Numbered from the stretch's first letter, positions 1 to 9,538 are shown. The stretch: DNA of 64,000 nucleotides from Agrobacterium tumefaciens (GCF_005221385.1 NZ_CP039904.1:1771501-1835500), one strand, 5' to 3'. Notes: a model not told the origin generated them from the sequence alone. Translations and numbers: made by a program.

Positions 1-161
1 GAGGCGTCATAGGTCAGGAAATCGTTTTCGAAAATCTCCACGCCACTGAAACCCGCCTTGGCGATGGCCGCCAGTTTTTCGGGAAATTCGCCGCTGATCG
101 ATACGGTTGCAATGGATGTGCGCATTGGCATGCCGTGTCTGCCTGTGTCATAGCTCGCCAT
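1..161 (-). CDS. 3-dehydroshikimate dehydratase-like protein (partial)
   Basis: Only the first 53 codons are inside the window; the gene runs off the left edge. The N-terminus has TSIATVSISG, then EKLAAIAKAGFSGVEIFEND, the beta1-alpha1 segment of xylose-isomerase-like TIM barrels. It resembles the N-terminal domain of the QuiC-type bifunctional proteins (TIM-barrel domain plus a 4-hydroxyphenylpyruvate-dioxygenase-like domain), which turn 3-dehydroshikimate into protocatechuate. I infer that role from the beginning of the protein and from its place beside catabolic aroQ and aroE and the pca genes. An inner start, MRTSIAT, is possible. It is divergent from the TetR gene at 236 and shares its short promoter region. 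Confidence 0.6.
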   Translation of the reverse strand, partial: MASYDTGRHGMPMRTSIATVSISGEFPEKLAAIAKAGFSGVEIFENDFLTYDA

Positions 162-187
162 ATTGCCTTCCTTTTCAGCCTTATGTA

Positions 188-206
188 CTGATTGGTTAAT
201 AATCAG
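188..206. promoter_or_regulatory. Candidate TetR operator
   Basis: A 19-bp inverted repeat, CTGATT-N7-AATCAG, lies in the 74-bp gap between the divergent dehydratase-like gene and the TetR gene. Its position suits autoregulation and control of the divergent gene. Part of it (184-199) recurs in altered form at 5563-5578, upstream of the ABC transporter operon. The regulator assignment is inference. Confidence 0.45.
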
Positions 207-235
207 GGCGTGGGCTTGGGCCAGCCGCCCCACCG

Positions 236-940
236 ATGGAATGGATCATGACCAAAAGTGCTACTTCGAACGGAACCCGAGACAGCCGGCAGGCGAAGCG
301 CGATCCGGAAGGGGTGCGCCGCGACATTCTTTCGGTGGCCATGGAAGAGTTTTCGCAGAACGGTCTCTCCGGCGCCCGCATTGATGAAATTGCGGCCCGC
401 ACGCGTACGTCCAAGCGCATGATCTATTACTATTTCAGCGACAAGGAGAGCCTTTACCAGCGTGTGCTGGAAGAGGCCTATGCCAAGGTGCGCGGGGGTG
501 AGAGCGATCTGGAGCTGGACGATCTGGAGCCGGCGGCGGCACTCGACAAGCTCTGTCGGTTCACCTTCGATCACCACCGGCGCAATCCGGCCTTCATCCG
601 CATGGTGATGATCGAGAACATCCATCATGGCCGGCACATGCAATCGTCCGAAACCATCCGTCAGCTCAACCGACCGGCCATTGATGCATTGGAAAGCGTT
701 CTGCTGCGCGGCCAGAAAGGCGGCATCTTCCGCGATGGCATCGATGCGCTGGAACTGCACTGGCAGATCAGCGCGCTGTCCTTCTTCAACGTTTCGAACG
801 CCGAGACCTTTTCGTTCATCTTCGGCGACAGCCTGTTTACCGAAAAGGGTCAGGAGACATTGTCGCGGCATGTCAGCGACATGGTACTGCGTTATGTGCT
901 GACGCCCGGCCATATCACGACGATCGGGAAAAACGGTTGA
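236..940 (+). CDS. TetR/AcrR-family transcriptional regulator
   Basis: This 234-residue protein has an N-terminal TetR helix-turn-helix domain at about residues 25-75: [17 protein letters not shown], then [19 protein letters not shown] with the typical YYF end of the recognition helix. The rest is a helical ligand-binding domain of normal length. A second in-frame ATG at 248 (MTKSATS) could be the real start. Its 3' end overlaps that of aroQ by 26 bp (convergent). Sitting between a dehydroshikimate dehydratase-like gene and catabolic aroQ/aroE, it most likely senses quinate, shikimate or an intermediate. The ligand is inferred from position only. Confidence 0.85.
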   Translation: MEWIMTKSATSNGTRDSRQAKRDPEGVRRDILSVAMEEFSQNGLSGARIDEIAARTRTSKRMIYYYFSDKESLYQRVLEEAYAKVRGGESDLELDDLEPAAALDKLCRFTFDHHRRNPAFIRMVMIENIHHGRHMQSSETIRQLNRPAIDALESVLLRGQKGGIFRDGIDALELHWQISALSFFNVSNAETFSFIFGDSLFTEKGQETLSRHVSDMVLRYVLTPGHITTIGKNG

Positions 941-1358
941 TGAGATGGCGTAACGCCACCTCGTAACCTTCGATGCCGAGACCGGCGATTACGCCTTCGG
1001 CGCGGGTCGAGACGTAGGAATGGTGGCGGAAAACCTCGCGTTTGTGGATGTTGGAAATATGGACCTCGATGACATCAGCTTCGAAGGCATTCAGCGCATC
1101 GAGGATCGCCACTGATGTGTGGGTAAAGGCGCCGGGATTGATGACGATGCCCGACGATTTGCCCCGCGCTTCGTGAATCCAGTCGATCAGCTCATATTCG
1201 CGGTTGCTCTGGGCAAAGAACAGCTCGTGGCCGGCAGCATCGGCCACCTTGCGGCAGTTGGCCTCCACGTCGGCCATCGTCTCATAGCCGTAGATTTCCG
1301 GCTGGCGCTGGCCGAGCAGGTTGAGATTGGGTCCGTTCAAAACAGTAAAAAGGCTCAT
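915..1358 (-). CDS. aroQ: 3-dehydroquinate dehydratase, type II
   Basis: The 147-residue protein interconverts 3-dehydroquinate and 3-dehydroshikimate. It shows the type II signature [17 protein letters not shown] with the catalytic loop, [22 protein letters not shown] and [11 protein letters not shown]. The start at [10 protein letters not shown] is preferred: the aroE stop overlaps it as ATGA, which suggests translational coupling, and an AGGGTG lies just upstream. An upstream in-frame extension (MHGGGCG) lies inside aroE. Next to a dehydroshikimate dehydratase-like gene it probably works in quinate breakdown rather than aromatic amino acid synthesis. A housekeeping copy elsewhere in the genome is expected but cannot be seen here. 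Confidence 0.93.
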   Translation of the reverse strand: MSLFTVLNGPNLNLLGQRQPEIYGYETMADVEANCRKVADAAGHELFFAQSNREYELIDWIHEARGKSSGIVINPGAFTHTSVAILDALNAFEADVIEVHISNIHKREVFRHHSYVSTRAEGVIAGLGIEGYEVALRHLINRFSRSS

Positions 1359-2224
1359 GCCACACCCTCCGCCATGCACAGTTCGGTGAAATGCGCCGTC
1401 ATGCGCTCCGCATCCGGCTCGCGGCCGCAGAACAGGCGGAATGCGCCGACGGCCTGAAACACCGTCATGCCGCCGCCGGGCAGGGTGCGACAGCCCTTTT
1501 TCGCCGCCGTCGCCAGAAGTTCGGTGACCAGTCGCATATAGACGATATCGGCCACCCAGTGCCGCTGTTCGATGAGGTCGGCCGCGACCGGCATGCCCGG
1601 ATGGGCAGGCATGCCCATGGGGGTGGCATGGATGAGACCATCGGTGAGGGGCAGGGAGGCAGCAGGGTCTTCAACGGCAAAAGCGCGGCCGTCGCCGAAA
1701 CGGGCATTGAGTTCACCGGCGAGCCGCTCCGCCCGCGGGAAATCGCGGTCGAAAATATCGAGACGGATGATATCGAGCTTCAGCGCCGCATGGGCCACCG
1801 CAACGCCCGCTCCGCCAGCGCCGACCAGCAGCGCCCGGTCACGTTTCGCATCCGGCAGGCCGCGCACGAAACTTTCATAAAAGCCGTACCAGTCGGTATT
1901 GTGGCCGACGCGTCGGCCATCCTTGAAGACCACGGTGTTGACCGCGCCAAGCATGCGGGCATCGTCGGAGAGTTCATCCAGATGCGGAATGACCGCCTGT
2001 TTGAACGGATGGGTGATGTTGGTACCGGCAAAACCACGCGCTTCCAGCTCATCGAGCAGATCGGGAAGGGCGCTTGCGGGCAGCTTGCGGGCGGTGACGT
2101 CGAGCAGCTCATAGGAATAATCGAGGCCGTGGGCAGCGCCTTCGCGCATGTGCAGCGCGGGCGATTTGGAAAGCTGGATATCGGCGCCGATCAGGCCGAC
2201 CTTGAAGGATTGTTTCTCTATCAT
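1355..2224 (-). CDS. aroE: Shikimate/quinate 5-dehydrogenase family protein
   Basis: The 289-residue NAD(P)-dependent oxidoreductase of the AroE family has the substrate motif LSKSPALHM, the catalytic lysine in [17 protein letters not shown], the dinucleotide motif [13 protein letters not shown] and a C-terminal [14 protein letters not shown]. The start was set at [10 protein letters not shown]. The longer open frame beginning MDPRVKPEDDE is only read-through of an intergenic palindrome. It is coupled to aroQ by an ATGA overlap. In this context it probably oxidises shikimate or quinate so that the carbon enters the protocatechuate branch. Biosynthetic use cannot be excluded from sequence. Confidence 0.88.
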   Translation of the reverse strand: MIEKQSFKVGLIGADIQLSKSPALHMREGAAHGLDYSYELLDVTARKLPASALPDLLDELEARGFAGTNITHPFKQAVIPHLDELSDDARMLGAVNTVVFKDGRRVGHNTDWYGFYESFVRGLPDAKRDRALLVGAGGAGVAVAHAALKLDIIRLDIFDRDFPRAERLAGELNARFGDGRAFAVEDPAASLPLTDGLIHATPMGMPAHPGMPVAADLIEQRHWVADIVYMRLVTELLATAAKKGCRTLPGGGMTVFQAVGAFRLFCGREPDAERMTAHFTELCMAEGVA

Positions 2225-2301
2225 GATCAAGTGTCGTTCGTCGTTTCGGGGCAGGCTCCGCCTGCCTTCAGGTTGCTGGCGAGGTATTGAGACCTCTCCT
2301 T

Positions 2302-2378
2302 CGTCATCCTCAGGCTTGACCCGAGGATCCATAGCCCGTTGAAATCATTGGATCCTCGGGTCAAGCCCGAGGATGACG
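2302..2378. repeat. Intergenic palindromic repeat, 'DPRVKPEDD' type
   Basis: Two 30-nt arms (2302-2331 and 2349-2378) are almost perfect inverted copies around a 17-nt spacer. An outer GACCTCT (2291-2297) / AGAGGTC (2391-2397) pair extends the stem. It lies between the ABC transporter operon and aroE, both on the minus strand, and may act as a terminator or mRNA stabiliser. Translating it gives the DPRVKPEDD string that often contaminates start calls in alphaproteobacteria. Confidence 0.8.
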
Positions 2379-2427
2379 TCGCGTATGCCGAGAGGTCGCC
2401 ACAAGTCTGAGGGCAGATGGACGAACC

Positions 2428-3189
2428 TCAGTGATGGGCGAGAATTTCGCCGAGGAACGTGCGCGTGCGCTGATGCCTGGGATCGCTGAAGAATTCCTCC
2501 GGCGGGCCTTCCTCGATGATCTCGCCTTCCGACATGAAGATCACGCGGTCTGCCACCTGCCGGGCGAAACCCATTTCATGGGTGACGCAGATCATCGTCA
2601 TGCCGTCACGGGCAAGGCCGATCATGGTGTCGAGCACTTCTTTCACCATTTCCGGATCGAGCGCCGAGGTTGGCTCGTCGAACAGCATGGCTTTCGGCTC
2701 CATGCATAGCGCCCGGGCAATCGCCGCACGCTGCTGCTGGCCGCCGGACAGCTGGGCCGGGTATTTGTCGGCCTGGTTGAGGATGCGCACGCGCTCCAGA
2801 TATTTGCGCGCCGTCGCCTCCGCATCGGCTTTCGACAGGCCCTTCACCCGCATTGGGGCGAGCGTGCAGTTTTCCATGATGGTCTTGTGCGGGAAGAGAT
2901 TGAAGCTCTGGAACACCATGCCCACCTCGCGGCGAACCGCATCGATGGCGCGGCTCGAATCCGAAAGCGTGGTCCCTTCCACCGTGATCTTGCCTTCCTG
3001 GATTTCCTCCAGATGGTTGATGCAGCGGATAAGGGTGGATTTCCCCGAACCCGACGGGCCGCAAAGGACGATTTTCTCACCCTTGCGAACCGTCATGTTG
3101 ACATTTTTAAGCGCATGGAAGGCTCCATACCACTTTCCAACCCCTTGAAGGGCGATAAGCGGAACCTCGGCAGTGGCGGATTGCGGCAT
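2428..3189 (-). CDS. ABC transporter ATP-binding protein, polar amino acid type
   Basis: The 253-residue ATPase belongs to the GlnQ/HisP-like group. It has Walker [10 protein letters not shown] at about residues 44-52, Q-loop [10 protein letters not shown], signature [15 protein letters not shown], Walker [12 protein letters not shown] and switch VTHEMGFA. All the catalytic motifs are intact. GGAGG lies about 6 nt before the ATG. It is the last gene of a four-gene leftward unit (permease, permease, binding protein, ATPase). The family usually imports amino acids. Placed between catabolic aroE/aroQ and pca genes, this one may import quinate, shikimate or a related acid; that substrate is inference. 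Confidence 0.92.
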   Translation of the reverse strand: MPQSATAEVPLIALQGVGKWYGAFHALKNVNMTVRKGEKIVLCGPSGSGKSTLIRCINHLEEIQEGKITVEGTTLSDSSRAIDAVRREVGMVFQSFNLFPHKTIMENCTLAPMRVKGLSKADAEATARKYLERVRILNQADKYPAQLSGGQQQRAAIARALCMEPKAMLFDEPTSALDPEMVKEVLDTMIGLARDGMTMICVTHEMGFARQVADRVIFMSEGEIIEEGPPEEFFSDPRHQRTRTFLGEILAHH

Positions 3190-3202
3190 GGAAACCTCCG
3201 GA

Positions 3203-4042
3203 TTACTTCACGGTGAACGGGATGTCGGGCAGGCTGTCCGGGAAGGCCGGAACTTCGCGCTTCATCCACTTGTCATAGATCTTGGCCAGCTGGCCGTCGG
3301 ACTTGATCTTGTCGAGGAAGGCGTTGACGGTCTCGTTCCAGTCCTTTTCACCGGGACGGGTGCCGGCGCCGTTATAAAGCGTCGTCAGATCGAACTTCGG
3401 CTCGTATTTGCCTTCGGCCGCCTTGTTCAGACGGTCGCCATAAAACTGGTTGCCGCCGACGACCTCGACCTGGCCGGAGATGAGCGCCTGAATATTGGCG
3501 GCGTCATCATCAAAGCGAAGGATGTTGGCCTTCGAGCCGGCGCCTGCCGTGATCGATGTATCCATGGCGCTCGACTTCGGCACGCCGACGGAGACGCCGG
3601 TCAGATCGTCATAACCGGCGATCTTCTTGTCCTTCGGGCCGTAGACCGAGAGAACGTTGCCGGCATAGGGCTTGGAATACTGGATGGTCTTGGCGCGTTC
3701 GGCGGTCATGCCCATGGTTGCGAAAAGCAGGTCGACCTTGCCGGTCAGAAGCGCCGGAATGCGGTTTGCCACAGCGAGCGGCACAAACTCCACCTTGACG
3801 CCGAGATAATCGGCAAAGGCCTTGCCGATATCGGCATCGAGACCGTCCTGTACGCCGCTGGAATTGACGAAGCCCCATGGCGAATTGTCGCCCTGAATGC
3901 CGATGACGACCTTGCCCCGGGCCTTGGCCTCTTCCACCGTTCCGGCGAAAGCATCGACCGGTGCGATAAAGGGCAGGGCAACCGTTGCCGCGGCAAGCGC
4001 GAGCAGGGCGCGGCGAGAGAATTTCATGCTGGTGGTTTTCAT
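3203..4042 (-). CDS. Periplasmic solute-binding protein, amino acid ABC family
   Basis: The 279-residue protein starts with a twin-arginine-looking signal ([19 protein letters not shown]) ending near VDAFAG. It continues as a family 3 binding protein: [39 protein letters not shown], then [23 protein letters not shown]. The start at 4042 is supported by GGAGGAG seven nucleotides upstream. It is followed by the ATPase gene 13 bp on and preceded by two permease genes, so the importer is complete. The ligand is unknown; hydroaromatic acids are suggested only by the neighbouring pathway genes. Confidence 0.9.
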   Translation of the reverse strand: MKTTSMKFSRRALLALAAATVALPFIAPVDAFAGTVEEAKARGKVVIGIQGDNSPWGFVNSSGVQDGLDADIGKAFADYLGVKVEFVPLAVANRIPALLTGKVDLLFATMGMTAERAKTIQYSKPYAGNVLSVYGPKDKKIAGYDDLTGVSVGVPKSSAMDTSITAGAGSKANILRFDDDAANIQALISGQVEVVGGNQFYGDRLNKAAEGKYEPKFDLTTLYNGAGTRPGEKDWNETVNAFLDKIKSDGQLAKIYDKWMKREVPAFPDSLPDIPFTVK

Positions 4043-4084
4043 CTTTTGCTCCTCCTTACAAAGCTGATGAGATGGTTTTGGTTG

Positions 4085-4735
4085 TTAACGGGAATTGGCC
4101 TGCATCCGTCTCTCCACACCCGCGCCCCACAGGGAAAGCGGCCAGCAGATCAGGAAATAGATGATGCCGACGATGGCGAAGACGGTGAGCGGGCGGAACG
4201 TCTGGTTGGAGACGATCTGGCCGGCGCGCGACAGTTCGACGAAGCCGACGATGGCGGCGAGCGAGGTGCCCTTGATGAGCTGCACCAGAAAACCGATGGT
4301 CGCGGGCAGAGAAATCTTGAAGGCCTGCGGCAGAACCACGTCCTTCATGCGGGAGATATAATGCAGGCCGAGCGCATTGGCGGCTTCCGTCTGGCCTTTC
4401 GGCACCGCCTGGATGCCGCCGCGCCAGATTTCGCCAAGGAAGGCGCTGGCATGCAGGGTGAAGGCGATGGCGACGGCAATCCATGCATCGACATTGAGGC
4501 CGGCAAGCGCCACGCCGTAATAGACGACGAATAGCTGCATCAGGAGCGGAGTGCCCTGGAAGACAGCGATGTAACCGGTGCTGGCGCGCTGGATAGCGGC
4601 ATTGTCGGCAACGCGGGCAAGCGCCACGCAGAGACCGAAGACACCGCCGCCGATAAAGCCGATCACGGTCAGCGCAAGTGTCCATTTCAGGCCTTGCATC
4701 AGGAAGAAGAATTCGTTGGGACCGATGGATTCCAT
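4085..4735 (-). CDS. ABC transporter permease, polar amino acid type (second)
   Basis: The 216-residue inner-membrane protein is of the HisM/GlnP type. Hydrophobic segments near residues 13-33, 55-75, 85-105 and 185-205 flank the EAA-type coupling loop EAANALGLHYISRMKDVVLPQAFKISLP. GAGGAAAAGACA precedes the ATG, giving a fair ribosome site. It pairs with the homologous permease immediately upstream as a heterodimer. The 42-bp gap to the binding protein gene carries no visible terminator. Confidence 0.9.
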   Translation of the reverse strand: MESIGPNEFFFLMQGLKWTLALTVIGFIGGGVFGLCVALARVADNAAIQRASTGYIAVFQGTPLLMQLFVVYYGVALAGLNVDAWIAVAIAFTLHASAFLGEIWRGGIQAVPKGQTEAANALGLHYISRMKDVVLPQAFKISLPATIGFLVQLIKGTSLAAIVGFVELSRAGQIVSNQTFRPLTVFAIVGIIYFLICWPLSLWGAGVERRMQANSR

Positions 4736-4745
4736 TGTCTTTTCC

Positions 4746-5414
4746 TCACTTGACCGGATAGCTGAAAGACGCGCGGGAGATGAGCGAGAAGATGCCCATC
4801 ATCAGCGAGGAAATGATGAGATAGAGCAGCGTGATCGAGAAATAGACCTCGAAGGACCGGAAGGTGTCCGCCTCGATCTTCTGGGCCACGGATGTCAGTT
4901 CGTAGGCGGCGATCGAGGTGCAGACCGAGGTGGTCAGCGTCAGCATGATGAACTGGCTGGTGAGCGACGGATAGACCGCGCGCAGTGCCGGCTTCAGAAT
5001 GATGTGGCGGAATATCTGTGACCGATGCAGGCCGAGTGCCAGCCCAGCCTCCACCTGGCCCTTGGGAATGGAATCCACGCCGCCGCGAATGATTTCAATG
5101 GCATAGGCGCCGCCGTTGAGAGCCAGCGCAATGATGGCGGTGACGGTGGGGTTAAGCTTGATGCCAACCTGCGGCAAAGCGAAGAAAATGAAGAATATCT
5201 GCACCAGAAACGGCGTGTTGCGGATGGCTTCGACGAAGCCAATGACCAGACCGCGCAGCAGCTTGAAGCGCGAACGACGGGCAACGACGCCGAGAACCCC
5301 GATGACGGTGGCGAGCGACATGCCGGCAATGGCAAGGCCGATCGTCGCCAGACAGGCCAAAAGCAGCTCGGGCAGGCGGTCCATGACCACCGAAAAATCG
5401 AGACTGTAAGACAT
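4746..5414 (-). CDS. ABC transporter permease, polar amino acid type (first)
   Basis: The 222-residue membrane protein has the same fold as its neighbour, with a coupling loop VEAGLALGLHRSQIFRHIILKPALRAVYPSL and the INGGAYAIEIIRGG-like motif of this permease family (ALNGGAYAIEIIRGGVDSIPKG). The start was placed at MSYSLDFS; a preceding MGGR is open but less likely. It is the first gene of the transporter operon, which runs leftward from a promoter in the 5415-5782 gap. Confidence 0.9.
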   Translation of the reverse strand: MSYSLDFSVVMDRLPELLLACLATIGLAIAGMSLATVIGVLGVVARRSRFKLLRGLVIGFVEAIRNTPFLVQIFFIFFALPQVGIKLNPTVTAIIALALNGGAYAIEIIRGGVDSIPKGQVEAGLALGLHRSQIFRHIILKPALRAVYPSLTSQFIMLTLTTSVCTSIAAYELTSVAQKIEADTFRSFEVYFSITLLYLIISSLMMGIFSLISRASFSYPVK

Positions 5415-5562
5415 TCTTCCTCCCAACCCGTTCGGGTCCGGACAGGCGTTTCGCCTTGTCCTTATCGCTTTGGGAACCTTACGGCGCCAAAGCCCTCCAT
5501 TTGTCTGACCATGTCCAGAAGGTTGTTTTCCTCACCCGCAGCACGGCTTCGACATGATTGTT

Positions 5563-5578
5563 TGTACCAGTTAGTTCA
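5563..5578. promoter_or_regulatory. Possible regulator site in the ABC operon promoter region
   Basis: The gap 5415-5782 lies between pcaB and the first permease gene (both leftward) and has no gene of its own. At 5563-5578 it has TGTACCAGTTAGTTCA, which matches 11 of 16 positions of TGTACTGATTGGTTAA at 184-199 upstream of the TetR gene. This suggests one regulator for both promoters. The match is partial and the reading is inference. Confidence 0.35.
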
Positions 5579-5782
5579 TTTTTGTGTCAAGCGCTTCATC
5601 CGGTTAAAAAAGCAGCTGAAAAGCCGTTTTTTCTACATTCGTTATTTTTAAGAAAATCTTGTGTTATCAATAGCTAATGCGCAAAGGCGCAAGCGTTTTC
5701 AATGCATGCAAACACTGCCGCCGAAGGTGTGGCGTGAAGTGCCGGGGAAGCCGATTTCAATCAAAATCCGTGGGTCTCTCGG

Positions 5783-6844
5783 CTAGCTTTTTTCCGTGCC
5801 CAACCTGTCTATCTGTCCCGCGAGGCGTTCGGCGATCAGCAGGGATGCACCCGTTGCCGTCACCATTTGCGGCAGCGTCATCCATTCCAGCATCCAGCCA
5901 GCACCGGACCGCTCCTGTTCGTGGACAAGCGACTGATGCACTGCGGATATCTGCACGGCATTAAACCGTGCCAGTGTCACCAGCGTTTCGGCATTGACCG
6001 GATTCTGCTTGTGCGGCATGGCCGAGGAGCCGCCGCCGCCGGAGAGGCGGATTTCCGCGCCGAGTTCCGCCATCAGCGCAATGTCCTGGCCGAACTTGCC
6101 CAACGCACCGGTGATCAGCGAGAGAATATTGCCGAATTCGGCGACGCCATCGCGCTGGCTCTGCCATTGCGGTCTGTCGGCAAGGCCGAGGCGCTTTGCA
6201 AGATCGGCGCGCACGGCAGCGGCATCGTCGCCAAGCTTTTCCAGCGTGCCGGCCGCGCCGCCGAACTGAAGGGCAAAGCCGTTCTGCGCAAAGATTTCGA
6301 GCCGTAACAGATGGCGTTCGAGTGGCGCGGTCCAGCTCGCCGCCCGGTCGGCGACGGTGATGCCGATGGCGGCCTGCATGCGGGTATAGCCCGTCAAGTG
6401 GTTGTGGCCGTCGCGGGAAGCGATGTCTCCCAGCGTATCGATGAGGTGGCCGAGCCGGGTGGCGATGATTTCCGCAGCCATTTTCAGCCGCAGCATCAGG
6501 CTGGTATCGATGACATCCTGGCTGGTCGCGCCGAAATGCACCTTGTCCGCCGCCTGACCGGCGACCGCTGCCCGCATCTGCCGGATGAGTTCGGGAACCA
6601 CAACGCCGTCCTTCGCGACGCCGTGGCGAAGTGCGGTCATATCGGCGGCAAAGTCCGAAAGCCCCAAGACGATCGCTTCCGCCACATCCTCGGAGATGAT
6701 GCCGGCCTCCGCTTCCGCCTGCGCCAGCGCCGTCTCGCAACGGACCATGGCGTCGATATCCGCTCTCGCCGAAAACAGCTCGACGATCTCGCTGTCGCCG
6801 AAAAGGCCGGACAGAAACGGATGTTCGAAAGGGGAAAGGCTCAT
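5783..6844 (-). CDS. pcaB: 3-carboxy-cis,cis-muconate cycloisomerase
   Basis: The 353-residue cytoplasmic enzyme converts 3-carboxy-cis,cis-muconate to 4-carboxymuconolactone, the step after ring cleavage. It belongs to the fumarase/aspartase superfamily: VHFGATSQDVIDTS near residue 105, TGYTRMQAAIGIT, and the conserved loop GGGGSSAMPHKQNPVNAETL near residue 270, which holds the catalytic serine. Length is close to other PcaB proteins. It is the last gene of the pcaDCHGB operon, 12 bp after pcaG. Confidence 0.95.
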   Translation of the reverse strand: MSLSPFEHPFLSGLFGDSEIVELFSARADIDAMVRCETALAQAEAEAGIISEDVAEAIVLGLSDFAADMTALRHGVAKDGVVVPELIRQMRAAVAGQAADKVHFGATSQDVIDTSLMLRLKMAAEIIATRLGHLIDTLGDIASRDGHNHLTGYTRMQAAIGITVADRAASWTAPLERHLLRLEIFAQNGFALQFGGAAGTLEKLGDDAAAVRADLAKRLGLADRPQWQSQRDGVAEFGNILSLITGALGKFGQDIALMAELGAEIRLSGGGGSSAMPHKQNPVNAETLVTLARFNAVQISAVHQSLVHEQERSGAGWMLEWMTLPQMVTATGASLLIAERLAGQIDRLGTEKS

Positions 6845-6856
6845 CTTCCGTCTCGC

Positions 6857-7477
6857 TCAGATATCGAAAAACACGGTTTCGCCTTCGCCCTGAAGGCGGA
6901 TATCGAAGCGATAGACGTTGCCTTCTTCCCTTTTGGCGACGAGCGTGGCGATACGGCTTTTCTGCTCGACGCGGGCAAGAACCGGATCGGCGGCATTGGC
7001 CTCCTGTTCTTCCGGAAAATACATGCGGGTCTGCAGGCCGATATTGATGCCGCGCGCAACGATCCAGAAGGTGATGTGCGGCGCCATCGGCCGGCCGTCA
7101 CGGAACGGGACCGTGCCGGGCTTGATCGTTTCGAAAATGAATTCGCCAGTATCCATGTCGCCAGGCGAGCGGCCCCAGCCGATGAAATTCGGATCAGCCT
7201 TGCCGCGTGTTTCGCTCGGGCTGTTGTAATAACCGTCGGTATCGGCCTGCCAGATTTCGATCAATGCGTCCTTCAGCGGCATTCCCGCGCCGTCATAAAC
7301 CGTGCCGCGCACGCTGATACGTTCGCCGCGCGCCTTATCGTTATAAAGCGGACCGGACCCCAGATCCTTTTCGAACACGCCTTCGATGCCGACGAAATTG
7401 GGCGTGCAGCCGATATGCACATAGGGTCCCGCCGTCTGCGAGGCGGTCTCTTTGAAATAGTTGAGCGGCTGAACCAT
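6857..7477 (-). CDS. pcaG: Protocatechuate 3,4-dioxygenase alpha subunit
   Basis: The 206-residue non-catalytic subunit pairs with PcaH to cleave protocatechuate between the hydroxyl groups. It shows TAGPYVHIG, VYDGAGMPLKDALIEIWQAD and a C-terminal jelly-roll with MAPHITFWIVARGINIGLQTRMYF. It lacks the full Tyr/Tyr/His/His iron-ligand set present in the beta subunit, as expected. GGAGGG lies eight bases before the ATG, and the gap to pcaH is only two bases. Confidence 0.95.
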   Translation of the reverse strand: MVQPLNYFKETASQTAGPYVHIGCTPNFVGIEGVFEKDLGSGPLYNDKARGERISVRGTVYDGAGMPLKDALIEIWQADTDGYYNSPSETRGKADPNFIGWGRSPGDMDTGEFIFETIKPGTVPFRDGRPMAPHITFWIVARGINIGLQTRMYFPEEQEANAADPVLARVEQKSRIATLVAKREEGNVYRFDIRLQGEGETVFFDI

Positions 7478-7479
7478 GG

Positions 7480-8220
7480 TCAGTTGCCCTCCATGCGATT
7501 TTCGAAAAGGGTCGAACGGCGACCGCGCAGGACGATATCGAACTTATAGGCCAGCATGTCCATCGGCAGCGTCGCATTCATGTCCAGCGGCGCAATCAGC
7601 CGCTTGATTGCGTCCTCATCCGGAATGGTCTTGACGATCGGACATTTCCAGATCAGCGGGTCGCCTTCGAAATACATCTGGGTGATGAGCCGCTGGGCGA
7701 ACCCGTGGCCGAAGACGGAAAAATGGATATGGGCCGGCCGCCAGTCATTGACGCCGTTCGGCCAGGGGTAAGCGCCCGGCTGGATGGTCTTGAACCAGTA
7801 ATAGCCGTTCTCATCCGTAATCGTGCGGCCGACGCCGCCGAAATTCGGATCAATGGCGGCGAGATAGCTTTCCTTCTTGTGGCGATAGCGCCCGCCGGCA
7901 TTGGCCTGCCAGAATTCCACCAGCGCGCCATCCACGCCGCGGCCGCGCTCGTCCAGCACCCGGCCATGTACGAGGAGGCGCGGACCGATGGGCATTTCGC
8001 CGGGGCGGGCGTAATTGAGGATGAGGTCGTTATCCAGCTCGTTCAGCATGCCATGGCCGAAGACGGGACCGGTGATCTCGCTCTTGGTGCCATCAAGCGA
8101 AATCAGCGCGCGCTGCGGCGAGCGCAGGATCGAAGTCTTGTAGCCGGGCGCATAGGCCAGCGGGTGAATGTCGCGGTTGCGCGCGAAGAACGGTCCGGTT
8201 TCGGGCGGTTGGTTGCTCAT
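7480..8220 (-). CDS. pcaH: Protocatechuate 3,4-dioxygenase beta subunit
   Basis: The 246-residue catalytic subunit carries the non-haem Fe(III) site. Conserved features are [47 protein letters not shown] with candidate tyrosine ligands, and [11 protein letters not shown] with the two histidine ligands. Its start overlaps the pcaC stop as ATGA (8217-8220), so the two genes are probably translated together. It opens the ring of protocatechuate arriving from quinate/shikimate and from 4-hydroxybenzoate. Confidence 0.96.
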   Translation of the reverse strand: MSNQPPETGPFFARNRDIHPLAYAPGYKTSILRSPQRALISLDGTKSEITGPVFGHGMLNELDNDLILNYARPGEMPIGPRLLVHGRVLDERGRGVDGALVEFWQANAGGRYRHKKESYLAAIDPNFGGVGRTITDENGYYWFKTIQPGAYPWPNGVNDWRPAHIHFSVFGHGFAQRLITQMYFEGDPLIWKCPIVKTIPDEDAIKRLIAPLDMNATLPMDMLAYKFDIVLRGRRSTLFENRMEGN

Positions 8221-8666
8221 TTCGTCTCCTCCCCATCGCCAGAATGATCAGCGCCAGAATTATCAGGGGAACTATCGGCCTTCATGCTGGCCAGGGCAAG
8301 CTTGGCGATCTTGAAAGCGTGGTTGGCGGCGGGCACGCCGGCATAGATCGCCACATGCAGCAGCGCCTCGCGAATATCCGCCTCTGTGGCGCCGGTGTTG
8401 ACGGTGGCGCGCACATGCATGGCAAGCTCCTCGTCCTGCCCGAGCGCGGCAAGCAGCGCGATGGTGACCATCGAGCGCTCGCGCTTCGTCCAATGGTTGC
8501 CGGACCACACCGTTCCCCAGGCGGCTTCGGTGATGAGCTGCTGGAAGGGCTGGTCGAAGCCGGACGTCATGGTTTGCGCCCGGTCGACATGCGCGTCGCC
8601 CAGCACGGAGCGGCGGGTCTTCATGCCCTGTTCGAATCGTTCGTTCTTGTCGATATGGTCCGCCAT
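8217..8666 (-). CDS. pcaC: 4-carboxymuconolactone decarboxylase
   Basis: The 149-residue enzyme decarboxylates 4-carboxymuconolactone to beta-ketoadipate enol-lactone. It is a stand-alone AhpD/CMD-fold protein with [45 protein letters not shown], typical of PcaC. The last 20 residues (Asp/Ser/Gly/Glu-rich) look like a disordered tail. The pcaD stop lies 3 bp from its start. It is not fused to PcaD, unlike the PcaL fusions of some actinobacteria. Confidence 0.94.
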   Translation of the reverse strand: MADHIDKNERFEQGMKTRRSVLGDAHVDRAQTMTSGFDQPFQQLITEAAWGTVWSGNHWTKRERSMVTIALLAALGQDEELAMHVRATVNTGATEADIREALLHVAIYAGVPAANHAFKIAKLALASMKADSSPDNSGADHSGDGEETK

Positions 8667-8669
8667 CGG

Positions 8670-9467
8670 TCAATGCTCCGGCAAGGTCTTCAGAAAAATT
8701 GAGGTCGCCTGTGTGTAGGCAAGCGGCTGTTCAAGGCATGGGATGTGGCCGCAGCCGGCAATGGTCACGAAATGGCTTGCGGGAATGAGATCGGCAAGCG
8801 TCCGCACCAGCTCCGGTGAGGTGGAGCCATCCTGATCGCCCGCGACACAAAGCGTCGGCACGGCGATGCGCCCAGTGGCTTCGGTAAAATCCGCATCGCG
8901 GATGGCGGCGCAGGTGCCGCTGTAACCGGCTTCCGGCTGTTGCGAGAGCATGTTGCGCGCGCCGGCATAGGCGGCATTGTCTGGCTTACGGAAGACGGGT
9001 GTGAACCAGCGCTCCATGACGGGATCAACCAGCGAGGCGAGGCCATCGGCGGCGATCTTGTCGATGCGTGCATTCCACATCTCGGCCGTGCCGATCCTGT
9101 GGGCGGTGTTGCTGAGCACGAGCGCGCGCACGAGATCGGGACGGCGGGCATAAAGCCCCTGTGCAATCAGACCGCCCACCGACAGGCCCCAGATGATCGC
9201 GCTCTTCACACCAAGATGATCGAGGAGTGCGATCAGATCGCCGGCATGATCGTCGATGGAATAGGGGGTGTGTCCGACATCGGAAAGCCCGTGGCCGCGC
9301 TTGTCGTGCAGGACAAAAGCATAGTCATCACCGAGCGCTTCGATCACCGCATCCCAGATGCGGAAATCGGTGCCGAGCGAATTGATGAAGGCGATGACCG
9401 GCTTGCCGCTGTCTAATCCCTTGGTGCGATAATGGATCACGGTCTCGCCGCAGCGCAGAAAATGCAT
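8670..9467 (-). CDS. pcaD: Beta-ketoadipate enol-lactone hydrolase
   Basis: The 265-residue alpha/beta hydrolase opens the enol-lactone to beta-ketoadipate. It has the nucleophile elbow GLSVGG (Ser96), an oxyanion-region FINSLGTD, RGHGLSD, and a late catalytic histidine in AGCGHIPCLEQP. The start MHFLRCGETV was chosen because GGAGGAG lies seven bases upstream. The longer frame starting MSFYLTG would run into the PcaQ operator. It is the first gene of the pcaDCHGB operon, divergent from pcaQ. Confidence 0.93.
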   Translation of the reverse strand: MHFLRCGETVIHYRTKGLDSGKPVIAFINSLGTDFRIWDAVIEALGDDYAFVLHDKRGHGLSDVGHTPYSIDDHAGDLIALLDHLGVKSAIIWGLSVGGLIAQGLYARRPDLVRALVLSNTAHRIGTAEMWNARIDKIAADGLASLVDPVMERWFTPVFRKPDNAAYAGARNMLSQQPEAGYSGTCAAIRDADFTEATGRIAVPTLCVAGDQDGSTSPELVRTLADLIPASHFVTIAGCGHIPCLEQPLAYTQATSIFLKTLPEH

Positions 9468-9538
9468 GGCATGCTCCTCCTGCCAGGGATATTGCAAGCC
9501 GGTTCCGGTTAAGTAAAATGACATTATCGATGAAAATC

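Noticed and set aside
2225..2332. Upstream extension of aroE starting MDPRVKPEDDE
   Set aside because: This is translation of an intergenic palindrome; the real start is MIEKQSF.
3173..4534. 453-codon open frame antisense to the ABC binding protein and permease genes
   Set aside because: No family features; the opposite strand has clear signal peptide and transporter motifs with good ribosome sites.
9468..9524. Longer pcaD start (MSFYLTG)
   Set aside because: GGAGGAG directly precedes the inner ATG, and the extension crowds the regulatory region.
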